NCBI RefSeq assembly: GCF_004340875.1
Contig: NZ_SLXQ01000005.1
Span: 1-64,000, forward strand
Direction: 5' to 3'
Source of the DNA: Tamaricihabitans halophyticus
GTDB lineage: Bacteria; Actinomycetota; Actinomycetes; Mycobacteriales; Pseudonocardiaceae
DNA: 64,000 bases
The notes under the pieces were generated by a model that searched no databases, was not told where the DNA came from, and saw nothing but the letters and a program-made list of their open reading frames with translations. The first letter of the stretch is position 1. Each line of letters opens with the position of its first letter. Of the stretch, positions 16,585 to 24,420 are shown one piece after another. The translations under genes and the position numbers were made by a program.

Positions 16585-16604
16585 GCTTGCAAAAGCTAGC
16601 AAGC
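16585..16604. promoter_or_regulatory. inverted repeat upstream of the XRE-hbhA genes
   Basis: GCTTGC and GCAAGC (or TTGC/GCAA inside) flank AAAAGCTA. The TTGCAAA-like half resembles sites bound by mycobacterial RamB/PrpR-type XRE proteins. It sits 38 nt before the XRE gene start and could be its autoregulatory operator. No experimental support. Confidence 0.4.
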
Positions 16605-16641
16605 GGGCGTACCGTTGTCGGTGCCGGGAGGAGGTGACCCG

Positions 16642-17082
16642 ATGGATCCGGTACATGAAGCGGATACGAGTGGCGCTACGGGGCCGATCGACAAGGTCGC
16701 CGATCTCGGTCGCGACATCGGCGACTACATCCGCCAGCAGCGCAACACCGCCAAGATCTCGTTGCGGCAGTTGTCGAAGCTCGCCGGAGTGTCCAATCCG
16801 TACTTGAGTCAGATTGAACGTGGTCTGCGCAAGCCAAGTGCCGAGATACTGCAGCAGATAGCCAAGGGGCTGCGGATTTCCGCTGAGGCGCTGTACGTGC
16901 AGGCGGGGATTCTGGACGAACCGATCGGTGGCCCTGTGGTGGACGCGATCCGCGTCGACAGTGCGCTCTCCGAGCGACAGAAGCAGATCCTGCTCGATGT
17001 CTATGAATCCTTTCGCAGGGAAAACGCTGAAGACCGAACCACTTCTGATGCTCCTGGACAGTCCGATATGGAAGCCCAGTGA
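16642..17082 (+). CDS. XRE-family helix-turn-helix regulator (Rv0474-like)
   Basis: A 146-residue regulator with one XRE HTH (about residues 24-85: IRQQRNTAKISLRQLSKLAGVSNPYLSQIERGLRKPSAEILQQIAKGL) shown here in pieces as QQRNTAKISLRQ, GVSNPYLSQIERG and SAEILQQIAKGL. ATG 16642 has an excellent GGAGGAGG 7 nt upstream, preferred to TTG 16615. It lies 51 nt before the HbhA-like gene, the same order as Rv0474-hbhA in M. tuberculosis, so it probably regulates that gene. Confidence 0.88.
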   Translation: MDPVHEADTSGATGPIDKVADLGRDIGDYIRQQRNTAKISLRQLSKLAGVSNPYLSQIERGLRKPSAEILQQIAKGLRISAEALYVQAGILDEPIGGPVVDAIRVDSALSERQKQILLDVYESFRRENAEDRTTSDAPGQSDMEAQ

Positions 17083-17133
17083 AGGCCGAAGTGGACGAAC
17101 CGATACGCGATCAATACCGGGAGTGAGTAACCG

Positions 17134-17883
17134 ATGGATCTTCCAGGTGGAGCGGACGTGCGTAAGGCACGCGAACAGGCCACCGCGGCCGTGCAGGGCG
17201 CGATGGAGCAGCTGCGGACCCCGCTGCTAGCCGCGCTCGGCGCGGGCAACCTGGCCAGCCAGGCCGTAGCGGACGTGGTGGCAAAGGCCAAGGAACGCGC
17301 GAACGAGGGGACCGAGGCGGCCCGTAAGACGCTGGATGACCTGCCTTCGGATGCCGAGGGGCTACGCGAACGGCTGGACCCGAATGAGCTGCGCAGGCTG
17401 ATCGAGGACTACACCGACGCCGCGGTGAAGCTGTACAACCGGCTGGCCGAGCAGGGCGAGGAGGCATGGACGAAGCTGTCCGCTCAGCCGCAGGTCAAGC
17501 AGGCCCTTGATCAGTTGGAGGAGGCCATCCACACCGCCCAGGGGCGGGTGGAGAACGCGGCCGACGACGCGCGGGATCTGGCTGAGGACGTACTCGGCAA
17601 GGTCACCAAGCGCACCCGTTCCGCCGGCGAGAAGACCGCGCGGCGGGTACAGCAGGTGGCCAGCGAGACCGCCGAGAAGGTGGAGGACTTCGGCGACGAT
17701 ATGGCCGAAGAGGCGCGTAGCGTCAGCCGTAAGGCGGCGAACAAGACGGCGCCGCGCGGCACCGGGAGTACCACCAAGAAGGCCAGCGGCGGCAAGTCCA
17801 CTGGCCAGAGCGCGACGCAGAGCAAGACGAACAACGGTCGCAAGGCCAGTGGTACCGGCACCAAGACCGACTCAACGGACTGA
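17134..17883 (+). CDS. hbhA: heparin-binding hemagglutinin (HbhA)-like protein
   Basis: A 249-residue, almost entirely helical protein. The N-terminal part (about 1-110) matches HbhA-type sequences (DVRKAREQATAAVQGAMEQL, GNLASQAVADVVAKAKERAN), a coiled-coil middle follows, and the last 50 residues are Lys/Thr/Ser/Gly-rich (KKASGGKSTGQ, KTNNGRKASG), analogous to the Lys/Ala-rich heparin-binding tail. In mycobacteria the protein is a surface adhesin and is linked to lipid-domain organisation; here, in a likely environmental organism, an intracellular or envelope role is more probable. Neighbours XRE and DUF2516 are the conserved partners. Confidence 0.85.
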   Translation: MDLPGGADVRKAREQATAAVQGAMEQLRTPLLAALGAGNLASQAVADVVAKAKERANEGTEAARKTLDDLPSDAEGLRERLDPNELRRLIEDYTDAAVKLYNRLAEQGEEAWTKLSAQPQVKQALDQLEEAIHTAQGRVENAADDARDLAEDVLGKVTKRTRSAGEKTARRVQQVASETAEKVEDFGDDMAEEARSVSRKAANKTAPRGTGSTTKKASGGKSTGQSATQSKTNNGRKASGTGTKTDSTD

Positions 17884-17966
17884 TCGGGGCGGTGGTTGGG
17901 CCCTGCCCGGCACGCCGTGTGCGCGCCGGGCAGGCCTCCGTGTGGTCCCCGGGGGGTGGCCACACG

Positions 17967-17972
17967 TAGGCT
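17967..17972 (+). promoter_or_regulatory. -10-like box before the DUF2516 gene
   Basis: TAGGCT lies 6 nt before GTG 17979. The intervening GGAGGA could alternatively be a (too close) ribosome site, so leaderless initiation is suggested, not certain. Confidence 0.4.
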
Positions 17973-17978
17973 GGAGGA

Positions 17979-18272
17979 GTGCCAGAACTCGCTAGGTTGA
18001 TCGTCTTGGTCATCGACTGGCTCGCCTTGCCGGTCGGCGTATTCGCGTTCGTGAACGCCGCTGTGCAGCGGGCGGACGCCTACACGGCCGCGGATCGGAT
18101 GACCAAACCCGCCTGGCTGGGCATTACCGGCGGTGGGACCGCGGCGTTGTTGCTGTTCAGCTTTCACAACATCGGCATGATGTTCTGGATCGCTGGCTTG
18201 GTCGCGGTGCTCGTGTACATCGTCGACGTGCGGCCCAAGCTGAACGAGGTGCAGCGCGGCCAGCGATGGTGA
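17979..18272 (+). CDS. DUF2516-family membrane protein (Rv0476-like)
   Basis: A 97-residue protein with three hydrophobic segments (about 5-27, 45-62, 63-82) and the ending VDVRPKLNEVQRGQRW, characteristic of DUF2516. The family accompanies hbhA in many mycolata and relatives, as it does here (96 nt downstream). The function is unknown; membrane location is clear from composition. Confidence 0.85.
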   Translation: MPELARLIVLVIDWLALPVGVFAFVNAAVQRADAYTAADRMTKPAWLGITGGGTAALLLFSFHNIGMMFWIAGLVAVLVYIVDVRPKLNEVQRGQRW

Positions 18273-18288
18273 GCCGCTGACCGCTGGT

Positions 18289-18294
18289 TAGCCT
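18289..18294 (+). promoter_or_regulatory. -10 box of a leaderless promoter for the YbaK/EbsC gene
   Basis: TAGCCT, 7 nt, then ATG 18302; no Shine-Dalgarno. Confidence 0.45.
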
Positions 18295-18301
18295 TGGCGG
18301 T

Positions 18302-18859
18302 ATGCGCACCTGGAACATCGCGGGCAGCCTGCGGGTCGTGCCGGCGACCGAGAATCTTGCCCTGCTCGCCGATCCGGTCGGCAAGGCGCTTGCGGATCTC
18401 GCGACCGCTGGCGAGGTCGGGGTAGCCGAGATCGACCCGGAGCTTGCCGATACCGCCGAATTCTGCGCGGCCTATTCCTCCCCGCTGACTGCCTCGGCGA
18501 ACTGCGTGGTGGTCGCCGGTAAGCGAGGCGGTGAACTGCGCTATGCGGCGTGTCTCGTGCTGGCCACGACACGGGCGGATGTGAACGGCGTGGTGCGCAA
18601 GCGGCTGGATGTGCGTAAGGCGTCCTTCGCGCCGATGGACACCGCGGTGGAACTGACCGGGATGGCCTACGGCGGGATCACCCCGATCGGGCTGCCGGAC
18701 GGGTGGCCGATACTGCTGGACAGCGCGGTCGCCGAGGCGCCCGAGCTGGTGATCGGCAGTGGGATCCGGGGTAGCAAACTGCTTGTCACCGGGGCGCAGT
18801 TGGCTGAGCTGCCAGGGGCCGAGGTGCTTGACGGGCTAGCCATACCCATCCCTGAGTGA
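18302..18859 (+). CDS. YbaK/EbsC-family protein (aminoacyl-tRNA deacylase-like)
   Basis: A 185-residue single-domain protein with the YbaK/ProX editing fold. The central VVVAGKRGGELRYAACLVLATTRAD region (shown in pieces: VVVAGKRGG, RYAACLVLATTRAD), the invariant-type Lys in VRKRLDVRKASFAP and the loop GMAYGGITPIGLPD are the family signatures. Such proteins hydrolyse mischarged aminoacyl-tRNA in trans. The substrate specificity is not visible. It ends in a convergent junction with purU that carries a type A repeat. Confidence 0.82.
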   Translation: MRTWNIAGSLRVVPATENLALLADPVGKALADLATAGEVGVAEIDPELADTAEFCAAYSSPLTASANCVVVAGKRGGELRYAACLVLATTRADVNGVVRKRLDVRKASFAPMDTAVELTGMAYGGITPIGLPDGWPILLDSAVAEAPELVIGSGIRGSKLLVTGAQLAELPGAEVLDGLAIPIPE

Positions 18860-18877
18860 TTCCTAGGCGACACTCTG

Positions 18878-18905
18878 TGACCGCGTTCTTTCAGGTTAGC
18901 GCGGT
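18878..18905. repeat. dispersed 3'-end palindrome, type A copy 2 (inverted)
   Basis: The reverse complement of the type A core, CGCTAACCTGAAAGAACGCG, lies at 18882-18901. ACCGCG (18880-18885) and CGCGGT (18900-18905) can pair. It sits in the convergent junction between the YbaK-like gene and purU. Confidence 0.7.
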
Positions 18906-19799
18906 TCAGAAGATGACTGTGCGGTTGCCGTGTACGAGCACCCGGTTTTCCAGGTGCCAGCGGAGCCCGCGGGCGAGCACGATCTTCTCGATGTCGCGTC
19001 CCTTGCGGACCATGTCCGGCACGGTGTCGCCGTGTGCGACGCGGATGACGTCCTGCTCGACGATCGGCCCGGCATCCAGATCCGCCGTCACGTAGTGGCA
19101 GGTCGCGCCGATCAGCTTCACCCCGCGCAGATGCGCCTGGTGGTACGGCCGCGCACCCATGAACGAGGGCAGGAAGCTGTGGTGGATGTTCAACGCCCGC
19201 CCAGCCCAGTGCGCGCATAGCTCCGGCGGGAGTACCTGCATGAACCTCGCCAGCACCACCGCATGCGGATCGTGTTCATCGACCAGTTCGCGCATCCGCT
19301 CGAAAGCGCTCGCCTTGGCCTGTGGGGAGCCAGCGGGAAACGGCACATGGTGAAACGGGATGCCATGCGCCTCGGTGATCGGGCCAAGCTCGGCATGATT
19401 GCCGATCACCGCGCGCACGTCCACGTCCAGCTCGCCGGCCGCGACCCTGCCAAGGATGTCGTAGAGGCAGTGCGGCTCCTTGGACACCGCGAGCACGACC
19501 CGCCTGCGTTGCCCGGTGTCGGCGATTCGCCAGGCTGGCTGGCTGCCGTCCGGGCCGGCGAATCGCGCGGCGACGTCGGCGAAGGCCGTGCGTAGTGCCG
19601 GCAGATCGTAGGAAACGGAATCGGCGCGGACCACCTGGCGAGTGAAGAACCAGTTGGTGTCCGGGTCGGTGTGATAAGCGGCTTCCACGATCCAGCCGCC
19701 CGCATCGGCCAGGAAGCTGGAGATCGCGGCGACGATGCCGGTCCGGTCCGGGCAACCAAAAGTGATCACATAGCGGCGTTCTTGGCTTGGCACGGACAC
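18906..19799 (-). CDS. purU: formyltetrahydrofolate deformylase
   Basis: A 297-residue enzyme releasing formate from 10-formyl-THF, feeding PurT or balancing one-carbon pools. It has an N-terminal ACT domain (about 6-85: YVITFGCPDRTGIVAAISSFLADAG, abbreviated as CPDRTGIVAAISSFL) and a C-terminal formyltransferase-like hydrolase domain with RFMQVLPPELC, the catalytic Asn-His in ALNIHHSFLPSF and Asp in DLDAGPIVEQD. The upstream in-frame extension is non-homologous; GTG 19797-19799 gives the usual length. It lies 32 nt after the mycothiol-isomerase-like gene. Confidence 0.92.
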   Translation of the reverse strand: MSVPSQERRYVITFGCPDRTGIVAAISSFLADAGGWIVEAAYHTDPDTNWFFTRQVVRADSVSYDLPALRTAFADVAARFAGPDGSQPAWRIADTGQRRRVVLAVSKEPHCLYDILGRVAAGELDVDVRAVIGNHAELGPITEAHGIPFHHVPFPAGSPQAKASAFERMRELVDEHDPHAVVLARFMQVLPPELCAHWAGRALNIHHSFLPSFMGARPYHQAHLRGVKLIGATCHYVTADLDAGPIVEQDVIRVAHGDTVPDMVRKGRDIEKIVLARGLRWHLENRVLVHGNRTVIF

Positions 19800-19831
19800 A
19801 GCCTGCCACGAATGTCCCGCATGCGCTGGTG

Positions 19832-20578
19832 TCAGGGCGCGGACATCGCGTTGAGCAGTGCGGTGTTCCCGGAGCGCAACGCGGTGCTCGGGCGCCCCCA
19901 CAGCGCTCGGTAGATCGCATCGGCAGAACCAGCCACGGTGGCATCCGGATGCGCGGCCGGCCCCCCAGCCAACCGATCAAGCTCGAGCGGTTGGCCAGCG
20001 ATCAAGCGGACCAGCCAGGCCTTACCGGCATCCGTGGCATGGACCAGCACTGAGCCGGATGCCGTGCTGCCAGACCAGTCGGCGGTGTCCGGCAGCAGGA
20101 AACCAAGCAACTCCTCGACCCCGTCCAGCGCGAACTCGGGACCAACCAATATGGCAGGTGCCTCGCCGGGCTCGGCGCTGCCGCGCGCCGCATGTTCGGC
20201 ATCCAGCCGGTGGATCGCCGCCTCGTGCGCCTGCCGGCGAGCCCAACCGGCCGCCGTCGGGGCATAACTGGCGAACGGAAACCAGGCCGGGTTGGTTGGC
20301 TCCGCGAGCGCGTCGAGCATCCTGGCCAGCCGGTCGTCCCACCAGTCCAGCAGCTCGCCCCATTCGCCAGGCGCGGTGGCGGCCTCCGGTACCGGCCCAG
20401 CCGGGTACTCCACCGCGCCAACCACCCAGTCCTGCACCCTGGCGAGGTGCTGGACGAGCCTGCTGACTGTCCATCGAGGACACGTGGGTACCGGTGCACC
20501 CGGCCCTGCCGCGATGGCGGCGGCGCGCAGGCCGGCGCAGTGTTCGCGTATCGCGCCAAGGAATTGCCGGTGTTCCAT
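19832..20578 (-). CDS. maleylpyruvate isomerase N-terminal (MDMPI) domain protein
   Basis: A 248-residue protein of the actinobacterial family with the mycothiol-dependent maleylpyruvate isomerase N-terminal DinB-like helical bundle: CPRWTVSRLVQHLARVQDWV contains the conserved His, and RRQAHEAAIHRLDAE gives the HExxxHxxD-type metal site. The C-terminal half (about 165-248) is the SCP2-like/MDMPI C domain. Members use or are predicted to use mycothiol; the exact reaction is unknown. ATG 20578 is preceded by TAAGGT 8 nt upstream. The enzyme fits with mshA later in the window. Confidence 0.82.
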   Translation of the reverse strand: MEHRQFLGAIREHCAGLRAAAIAAGPGAPVPTCPRWTVSRLVQHLARVQDWVVGAVEYPAGPVPEAATAPGEWGELLDWWDDRLARMLDALAEPTNPAWFPFASYAPTAAGWARRQAHEAAIHRLDAEHAARGSAEPGEAPAILVGPEFALDGVEELLGFLLPDTADWSGSTASGSVLVHATDAGKAWLVRLIAGQPLELDRLAGGPAAHPDATVAGSADAIYRALWGRPSTALRSGNTALLNAMSAP

Positions 20579-20589
20579 CGTCAGCGACC

Positions 20590-21252
20590 TTACCGGGGCA
20601 GGCCAGCCGTTTTCGCCGTCTCGGTCCTGGTCGCCGAGCGGCCGGCTGCCCTGCGGGCGAGTAGCCACCTGCCAAGTTCGATGAGCAGCGCGATCAGCAA
20701 ACCGACAGCGAGGCCCAGGATGATCCCGTAAAGCGGATGGTCGGCGAAGGCCGCGCCGCCCAGATAGCCGATCAGCGCGGCATAGGCGGCCCAGATAGTG
20801 ACACCGGCGGCATCCGCGAGCAGGAACCTGCGAACCGGGTAACGCAGGATCCCCGCGGTGAGCATGGTTGTCACCCGCGCACCCGGTACATACCTACTGG
20901 TTGCCACCAGCAGCGGGCCACGGTGCGCGAACTGGTTGGTTGCCCACTGCTGGGTGCGCTGGCCGCGATGCCAACGTTGTAGTCCCCTGAGGACTCGAGG
21001 GCCAGCCATCCTGCCGATCAGATAGCCGAGGCAGTCCCCGGCGAACGCGCCAACCGCGCCCACCCCGATCAACAGCACCAGCATGGCTGGATCGCCAAAA
21101 GCGAACACGCCAACGGCGATGATGGTCGATTCACTCGGCATGAAGGGCAGCAGCGCGTCCAGCCCGGAAACCAGGAACACCACCACCCACAGCCACGGCG
21201 AATCGAGCATGCCGGCCAGCTGTGCGGTGAGATCGTGCAACAGATCAGGCAT
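20590..21252 (-). CDS. DedA-family membrane protein
   Basis: A 220-residue DedA/VTT-domain protein. It has FLVSGLDALLPFMPSES (the family's conserved acidic/Pro motif), GAFAGDCLGYLIGR and SRYVPGARVTTMLTAG, the arginine-bearing re-entrant loop, and a C-terminal helix followed by basic residues. DedA proteins act as lipid flippases, in several cases for undecaprenyl phosphate or phosphatidylethanolamine. Its start overlaps the acyltransferase stop by 8 nt, so it is co-expressed with the two acyltransferases, consistent with membrane lipid handling. Confidence 0.9.
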   Translation of the reverse strand: MPDLLHDLTAQLAGMLDSPWLWVVVFLVSGLDALLPFMPSESTIIAVGVFAFGDPAMLVLLIGVGAVGAFAGDCLGYLIGRMAGPRVLRGLQRWHRGQRTQQWATNQFAHRGPLLVATSRYVPGARVTTMLTAGILRYPVRRFLLADAAGVTIWAAYAALIGYLGGAAFADHPLYGIILGLAVGLLIALLIELGRWLLARRAAGRSATRTETAKTAGLPR

Positions 21253-22090
21253 GCGCCACCTCGCTAGCGGCTGGCGCGCCGAGTGTCAGCGAAGGTAGGC
21301 AGGTGAGCTGTGCCCGGGCGGCGAGCTGGCGCCGGTCGGTGTGCGCGGTGCCGTGCAGTGCCGGATGTACCCGCAGTTCGACGGTGACATCCCTGGCCCG
21401 CAGTACTCGACGCAGCGAATTCACCAGCGTGTCATCCCCGACGAAGGCGGTAACCGTACTCGGTTCGCCGGCCTGGGCATAGCCAATCGACAGCGGACGC
21501 ACCGGGGCGCCGGCGTCGATCGCGGCCTGAAATGGTGCCCGCCGGAACGTGCCACCTGGCGCGCGACACCAGGTCGTGCCCTCAGGGAAAACCACGACGG
21601 ATCGACCGGAGCGCAACGTATCGGCCAGCCGAGCCACGGTTTCCGGCAGCTCGCGCAGCCGGCCCCGGTGATGGAAGAAGGTTCCGGCACGCGTGGCGAG
21701 CAAGCCGAGCACCGGCCAGTCACGCACCTCCCGTTTGGCGAGGAACGTCGCGGGCTCGATGGCCAGCAGTACGCAGATATCCAGCCAGGAGATGTGGTTG
21801 GCGACCAGCAGGGTGCCGCGGTGTCGCGCGGAGCTCAGCGAGCGGCCGGGGTCCCCAGTGATCCTTAGGCGCACCCCGCTGGCACGTAATACGGCGCAGG
21901 CCCACCAGCGCACCAGGCGATCCCTGCGCCGCGTGCTGAGCACGGCCAGGCATGGCGCGAGGAGGCACCCGATCGCCAGAATGCCGGTGAGCGCGAGCCA
22001 TCGGGTAACCGCACGGCTGGCGGAGACTGGTGGCAGCCGGTGCCGCGCGCATGCCGGTTCGCATGGTGAGTACGGCTCCCAGCTGGTCAC
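21245..22090 (-). CDS. lysophospholipid-type O-acyltransferase (OlsA-like)
   Basis: A 281-residue PlsC-family acyltransferase with one N-terminal hydrophobic segment (about 32-54), the catalytic NHISWLD (HxxxxD), the ATFLAKREV substrate segment and FPEGTTW. The GTG at 22088-22090 forms a GTGA overlap with the upstream acyltransferase stop, so the two are coupled. Paired with an OlsB-type N-acyltransferase, the natural reading is the second step of ornithine-lipid synthesis (O-acylation of lyso-ornithine lipid); a general 1-acylglycerol-3-phosphate acyltransferase role is the alternative. Confidence 0.78.
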   Translation of the reverse strand: MTSWEPYSPCEPACARHRLPPVSASRAVTRWLALTGILAIGCLLAPCLAVLSTRRRDRLVRWWACAVLRASGVRLRITGDPGRSLSSARHRGTLLVANHISWLDICVLLAIEPATFLAKREVRDWPVLGLLATRAGTFFHHRGRLRELPETVARLADTLRSGRSVVVFPEGTTWCRAPGGTFRRAPFQAAIDAGAPVRPLSIGYAQAGEPSTVTAFVGDDTLVNSLRRVLRARDVTVELRVHPALHGTAHTDRRQLAARAQLTCLPSLTLGAPAASEVAHA

Positions 22091-22860
22091 CTGGCACCGC
22101 CGAGGAAGTAGCGCAGATAGCGTTCCGGAATCCGGTGCATGTCGAGCAGCACGAAGAAATCCGCGACGTGGAAATCCGGATCGTAGGCCGGTGGGCCACA
22201 TACCGCCGCACCGAGTCGAAGGTAACCGCGCACCAGCGGTGGCAGCTGGCCATAACTCGGCCGCTGGTGCGACGCCAGCGCGGTGGCCGGCTGCCATGGC
22301 CGGTAGGGCGTAACGGTGAATCCTTCCGTGGCACGGTGTTTGGCCTCGGCCATCCGCCAGGTCGCGCTCGCCATCGTGCCCCCGTCGGCGAGCGAGGCCG
22401 AGGCGCAACCAGCCAGGTAGCGGTACCCGGTACGTGCCATGTACCTGGCCAGTTCTGTCCACAACAGACTAATGACGGCACCGTCGCGGTGCTCGGGATG
22501 GACGCAGGAACGCCCGGCTTCCACCAAGTCCGGGCGGATCCGGTCCAGTGCGGACAGCTCGAACTCGTCCGCCGAGTAGAGCCGCGCCGTCCGGCCGGGC
22601 GGTAGCAGGCGATAGGTGCCGACCGCGGTGTCCGTCGGGATGTGCCAGACGATCAGATGGTCGCAGTAAGCATCGAACTCGTCGACGTCCACACCAGACT
22701 CGGAGCGGATGGTGGCGCCAAAGTCGCGCCGGAACACCTCGTAGCGCAGCCGCTGTACCGCGTGGATCTCAGCCGCGCTTGCCGCGAGGCGGATCTGGTA
22801 CTCCTCGGTCGGATCGGTCAGGCGCTGGCTTTCTGCGGGTATTGTTTGCGGAGAAGACAC
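22087..22860 (-). CDS. GNAT-type acyltransferase of the OlsB/hemolysin family
   Basis: A 257-residue protein with the Acetyltransf_5 signature: LRYEVFRRDFGATI, then DVDEFDAYCDHLIVWH, TAVGTYRLLPPG, and AGRSCVHPEHRDGAVISLLW for the acyl-CoA/ACP loop. OlsB transfers a 3-hydroxyacyl group from ACP to ornithine. The start GTG 22858-22860 has AAGGAG 8 nt upstream, better than the longer ATG. The adjacent overlapping OlsA-like gene completes the two-step ornithine-lipid pathway. Substrate identity is inferred from this pairing. Confidence 0.75.
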   Translation of the reverse strand: MSSPQTIPAESQRLTDPTEEYQIRLAASAAEIHAVQRLRYEVFRRDFGATIRSESGVDVDEFDAYCDHLIVWHIPTDTAVGTYRLLPPGRTARLYSADEFELSALDRIRPDLVEAGRSCVHPEHRDGAVISLLWTELARYMARTGYRYLAGCASASLADGGTMASATWRMAEAKHRATEGFTVTPYRPWQPATALASHQRPSYGQLPPLVRGYLRLGAAVCGPPAYDPDFHVADFFVLLDMHRIPERYLRYFLGGAR

Positions 22861-23085
22861 GGTGTTGTCTCCTTGCTTCACGGTTGGGAGTGCGCATGCA
22901 CTGCTGTCTTCCTTCGCGGGGTGTTCGAGTGGCCGCTCGGGCACCCCGCCCAAATCAAGGTCAATTAGCAGACTGGCACTCGCCTGGTAGCGACGCTAGC
23001 GAATAGCCGCTATGTCGGGGAAAACTCAGGGAAGCCCCGCATGGAACAATGTGCAGCCGTTAAAGGATCTCCCCGAGCCGCGCGG

Positions 23086-23898
23086 TCAGGGCGCGACGCT
23101 GGACCAGCTGACGGTCAGTTCACCGAGCCGCCAGCGGCGTCGATCGCCAAGGACCGGCCAGCCCCGCTCGGCGAGTAACCGCACGGCTTCCACCCAGCGG
23201 GCGCGCGGTCCATACGGCAACTGGTTCGCCGCATGCGCCCAGCAGGTATCCAATGCGGACAGCAGCTCGTGCACCCGTTCACCGGGAGTATTCCGATGAA
23301 TCAGACATTTCGGCAGTCGCTCGGCTACATCGGACGGTTGGTCGAGATCGTCCGGCCGGCAGGAGATCGTGAACTCTTTGGGGCCGGACTGGTCGAGCAA
23401 CACCCAGGCGCAGCGCCTGCCTAGCTCGTCACAGGTGCCCTCGACAAGCAGACCACCCGGCGCCAGCCGATCCCGCATGGTTGCCCAGGCGCGCGCACCA
23501 TCTTCCTCGGAGTACTGCCGGAGCACGTTGAACGCGCGCAGCAGCATCGGCCGAGCGCCGGCAAGTTCGAAGCCGCCCCGCCGAAAATCCAGCCACGGCG
23601 GCCGTGCTGACGACTTCGCGGCCGCCACGCGCTCGGCGTCCAGTTCCAGTCCGAGGAAGCGCGCGGCGGGCTGTATCTTGCCAAGCCGGTCAGCCAGCTC
23701 GACCGTGGTGACCGGGCTCGACCCATAGCCGAGGTCGACGACCAGCGGCGAAGGTTCGGCGCGGAGCGCGGCAAGCACCGTGCGGTTGCCGGTCAACCAG
23801 CGATCCACGCGGCGCAGCCGGTTCGGATTCGTCGTGCCGCGGGTCGGCAAGCCAAGGGCTCGCGCGCGACCAGCGGCCAGTCGCGGGGTACGGGCCAC
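23086..23898 (-). CDS. class I SAM-dependent methyltransferase-like protein
   Basis: A 270-residue protein with Rossmann motif I as VVDLGYGSSPVTTVELADRL, motif II acidic residue in FLGLELDAERVAAA, and RDRLAPGGLLVEGTCDELGRR for motifs III-IV. It belongs to an uncharacterised actinobacterial group; the substrate is unknown. The start GTG lies 5 nt after the DUF2505 stop, so the two genes are coupled, and 225 nt of intergenic DNA separates it from the OlsB-like gene. Confidence 0.8.
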   Translation of the reverse strand: MARTPRLAAGRARALGLPTRGTTNPNRLRRVDRWLTGNRTVLAALRAEPSPLVVDLGYGSSPVTTVELADRLGKIQPAARFLGLELDAERVAAAKSSARPPWLDFRRGGFELAGARPMLLRAFNVLRQYSEEDGARAWATMRDRLAPGGLLVEGTCDELGRRCAWVLLDQSGPKEFTISCRPDDLDQPSDVAERLPKCLIHRNTPGERVHELLSALDTCWAHAANQLPYGPRARWVEAVRLLAERGWPVLGDRRRWRLGELTVSWSSVAP

Positions 23899-23903
23899 TC
23901 AGG

Positions 23904-24395
23904 TCAACTCGCGCTGTTCAGCCACTTCTCGGTGAATTCGAGCTCCGCGATCAGCAGCCTGGTGACCTGCTCGGCGACCGTGCGCTCCAGCTTGGCGCCG
24001 ACGATCGGGATACCCACCTTCACTTCGCCCTCGGTGTCCAGCTCGCTGCCCGATGCATGCCCGCGCAGGCGCATCCTGGCGTGAATCTCACCCGGCATGC
24101 CGGGGATGGACGCCTCAATCGTGTTCGCATACTGCTCGGCGCCACTGATCCAGCGTTCCTTGCGGTCCACAACCAGATCGCCGCCGAGTAGCGAGCGGGC
24201 CGCCGAGGGCAGCTTCTCCGCCGGCACCCCATGCCGGATGTGATAGTTACCCGAGTCGTCGTATTCGAGCAGGGCGGCGTTGTCCCCGCCAAGCGCGGTC
24301 AGCCGCGCTTTGAGGTAATCCTCGGCGGTAAGTACGGAAAACACCACCGAAGGCGACTGATCCAGCCGCGTCCGATGCTCGATGCGGGATGCCAT
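23904..24395 (-). CDS. DUF2505-family protein (Rv0481c-like)
   Basis: A 163-residue protein starting SRIEHRTRLDQSPSVVFSVLTAEDYLKARL and ending in TRLLIAELEFTEKWL (shown abbreviated), the START/Bet v1-like DUF2505 architecture that may bind a lipid or hydrophobic ligand. It is divergent from murB with a 25-nt gap, the same neighbourhood as in M. tuberculosis. Its -10 (TAACCT, 7 nt upstream of the ATG) overlaps the murB promoter. Confidence 0.85.
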   Translation of the reverse strand: MASRIEHRTRLDQSPSVVFSVLTAEDYLKARLTALGGDNAALLEYDDSGNYHIRHGVPAEKLPSAARSLLGGDLVVDRKERWISGAEQYANTIEASIPGMPGEIHARMRLRGHASGSELDTEGEVKVGIPIVGAKLERTVAEQVTRLLIAELEFTEKWLNSAS

Positions 24396-24402
24396 AGCGG
24401 TG

Positions 24403-24412
24403 AGGTTACCGT
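24403..24412. promoter_or_regulatory. overlapping divergent -10 boxes of DUF2505 gene and murB
   Basis: On the minus strand TAACCT (24403-24408) stands 7 nt before the DUF2505 ATG. On the plus strand TACCGT (24407-24412) stands 8 nt before the murB GTG. The boxes share two bases, so only one polymerase could occupy the 25-nt gap at a time. Confidence 0.45.
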
Positions 24413-24420
24413 TAGCGGTT

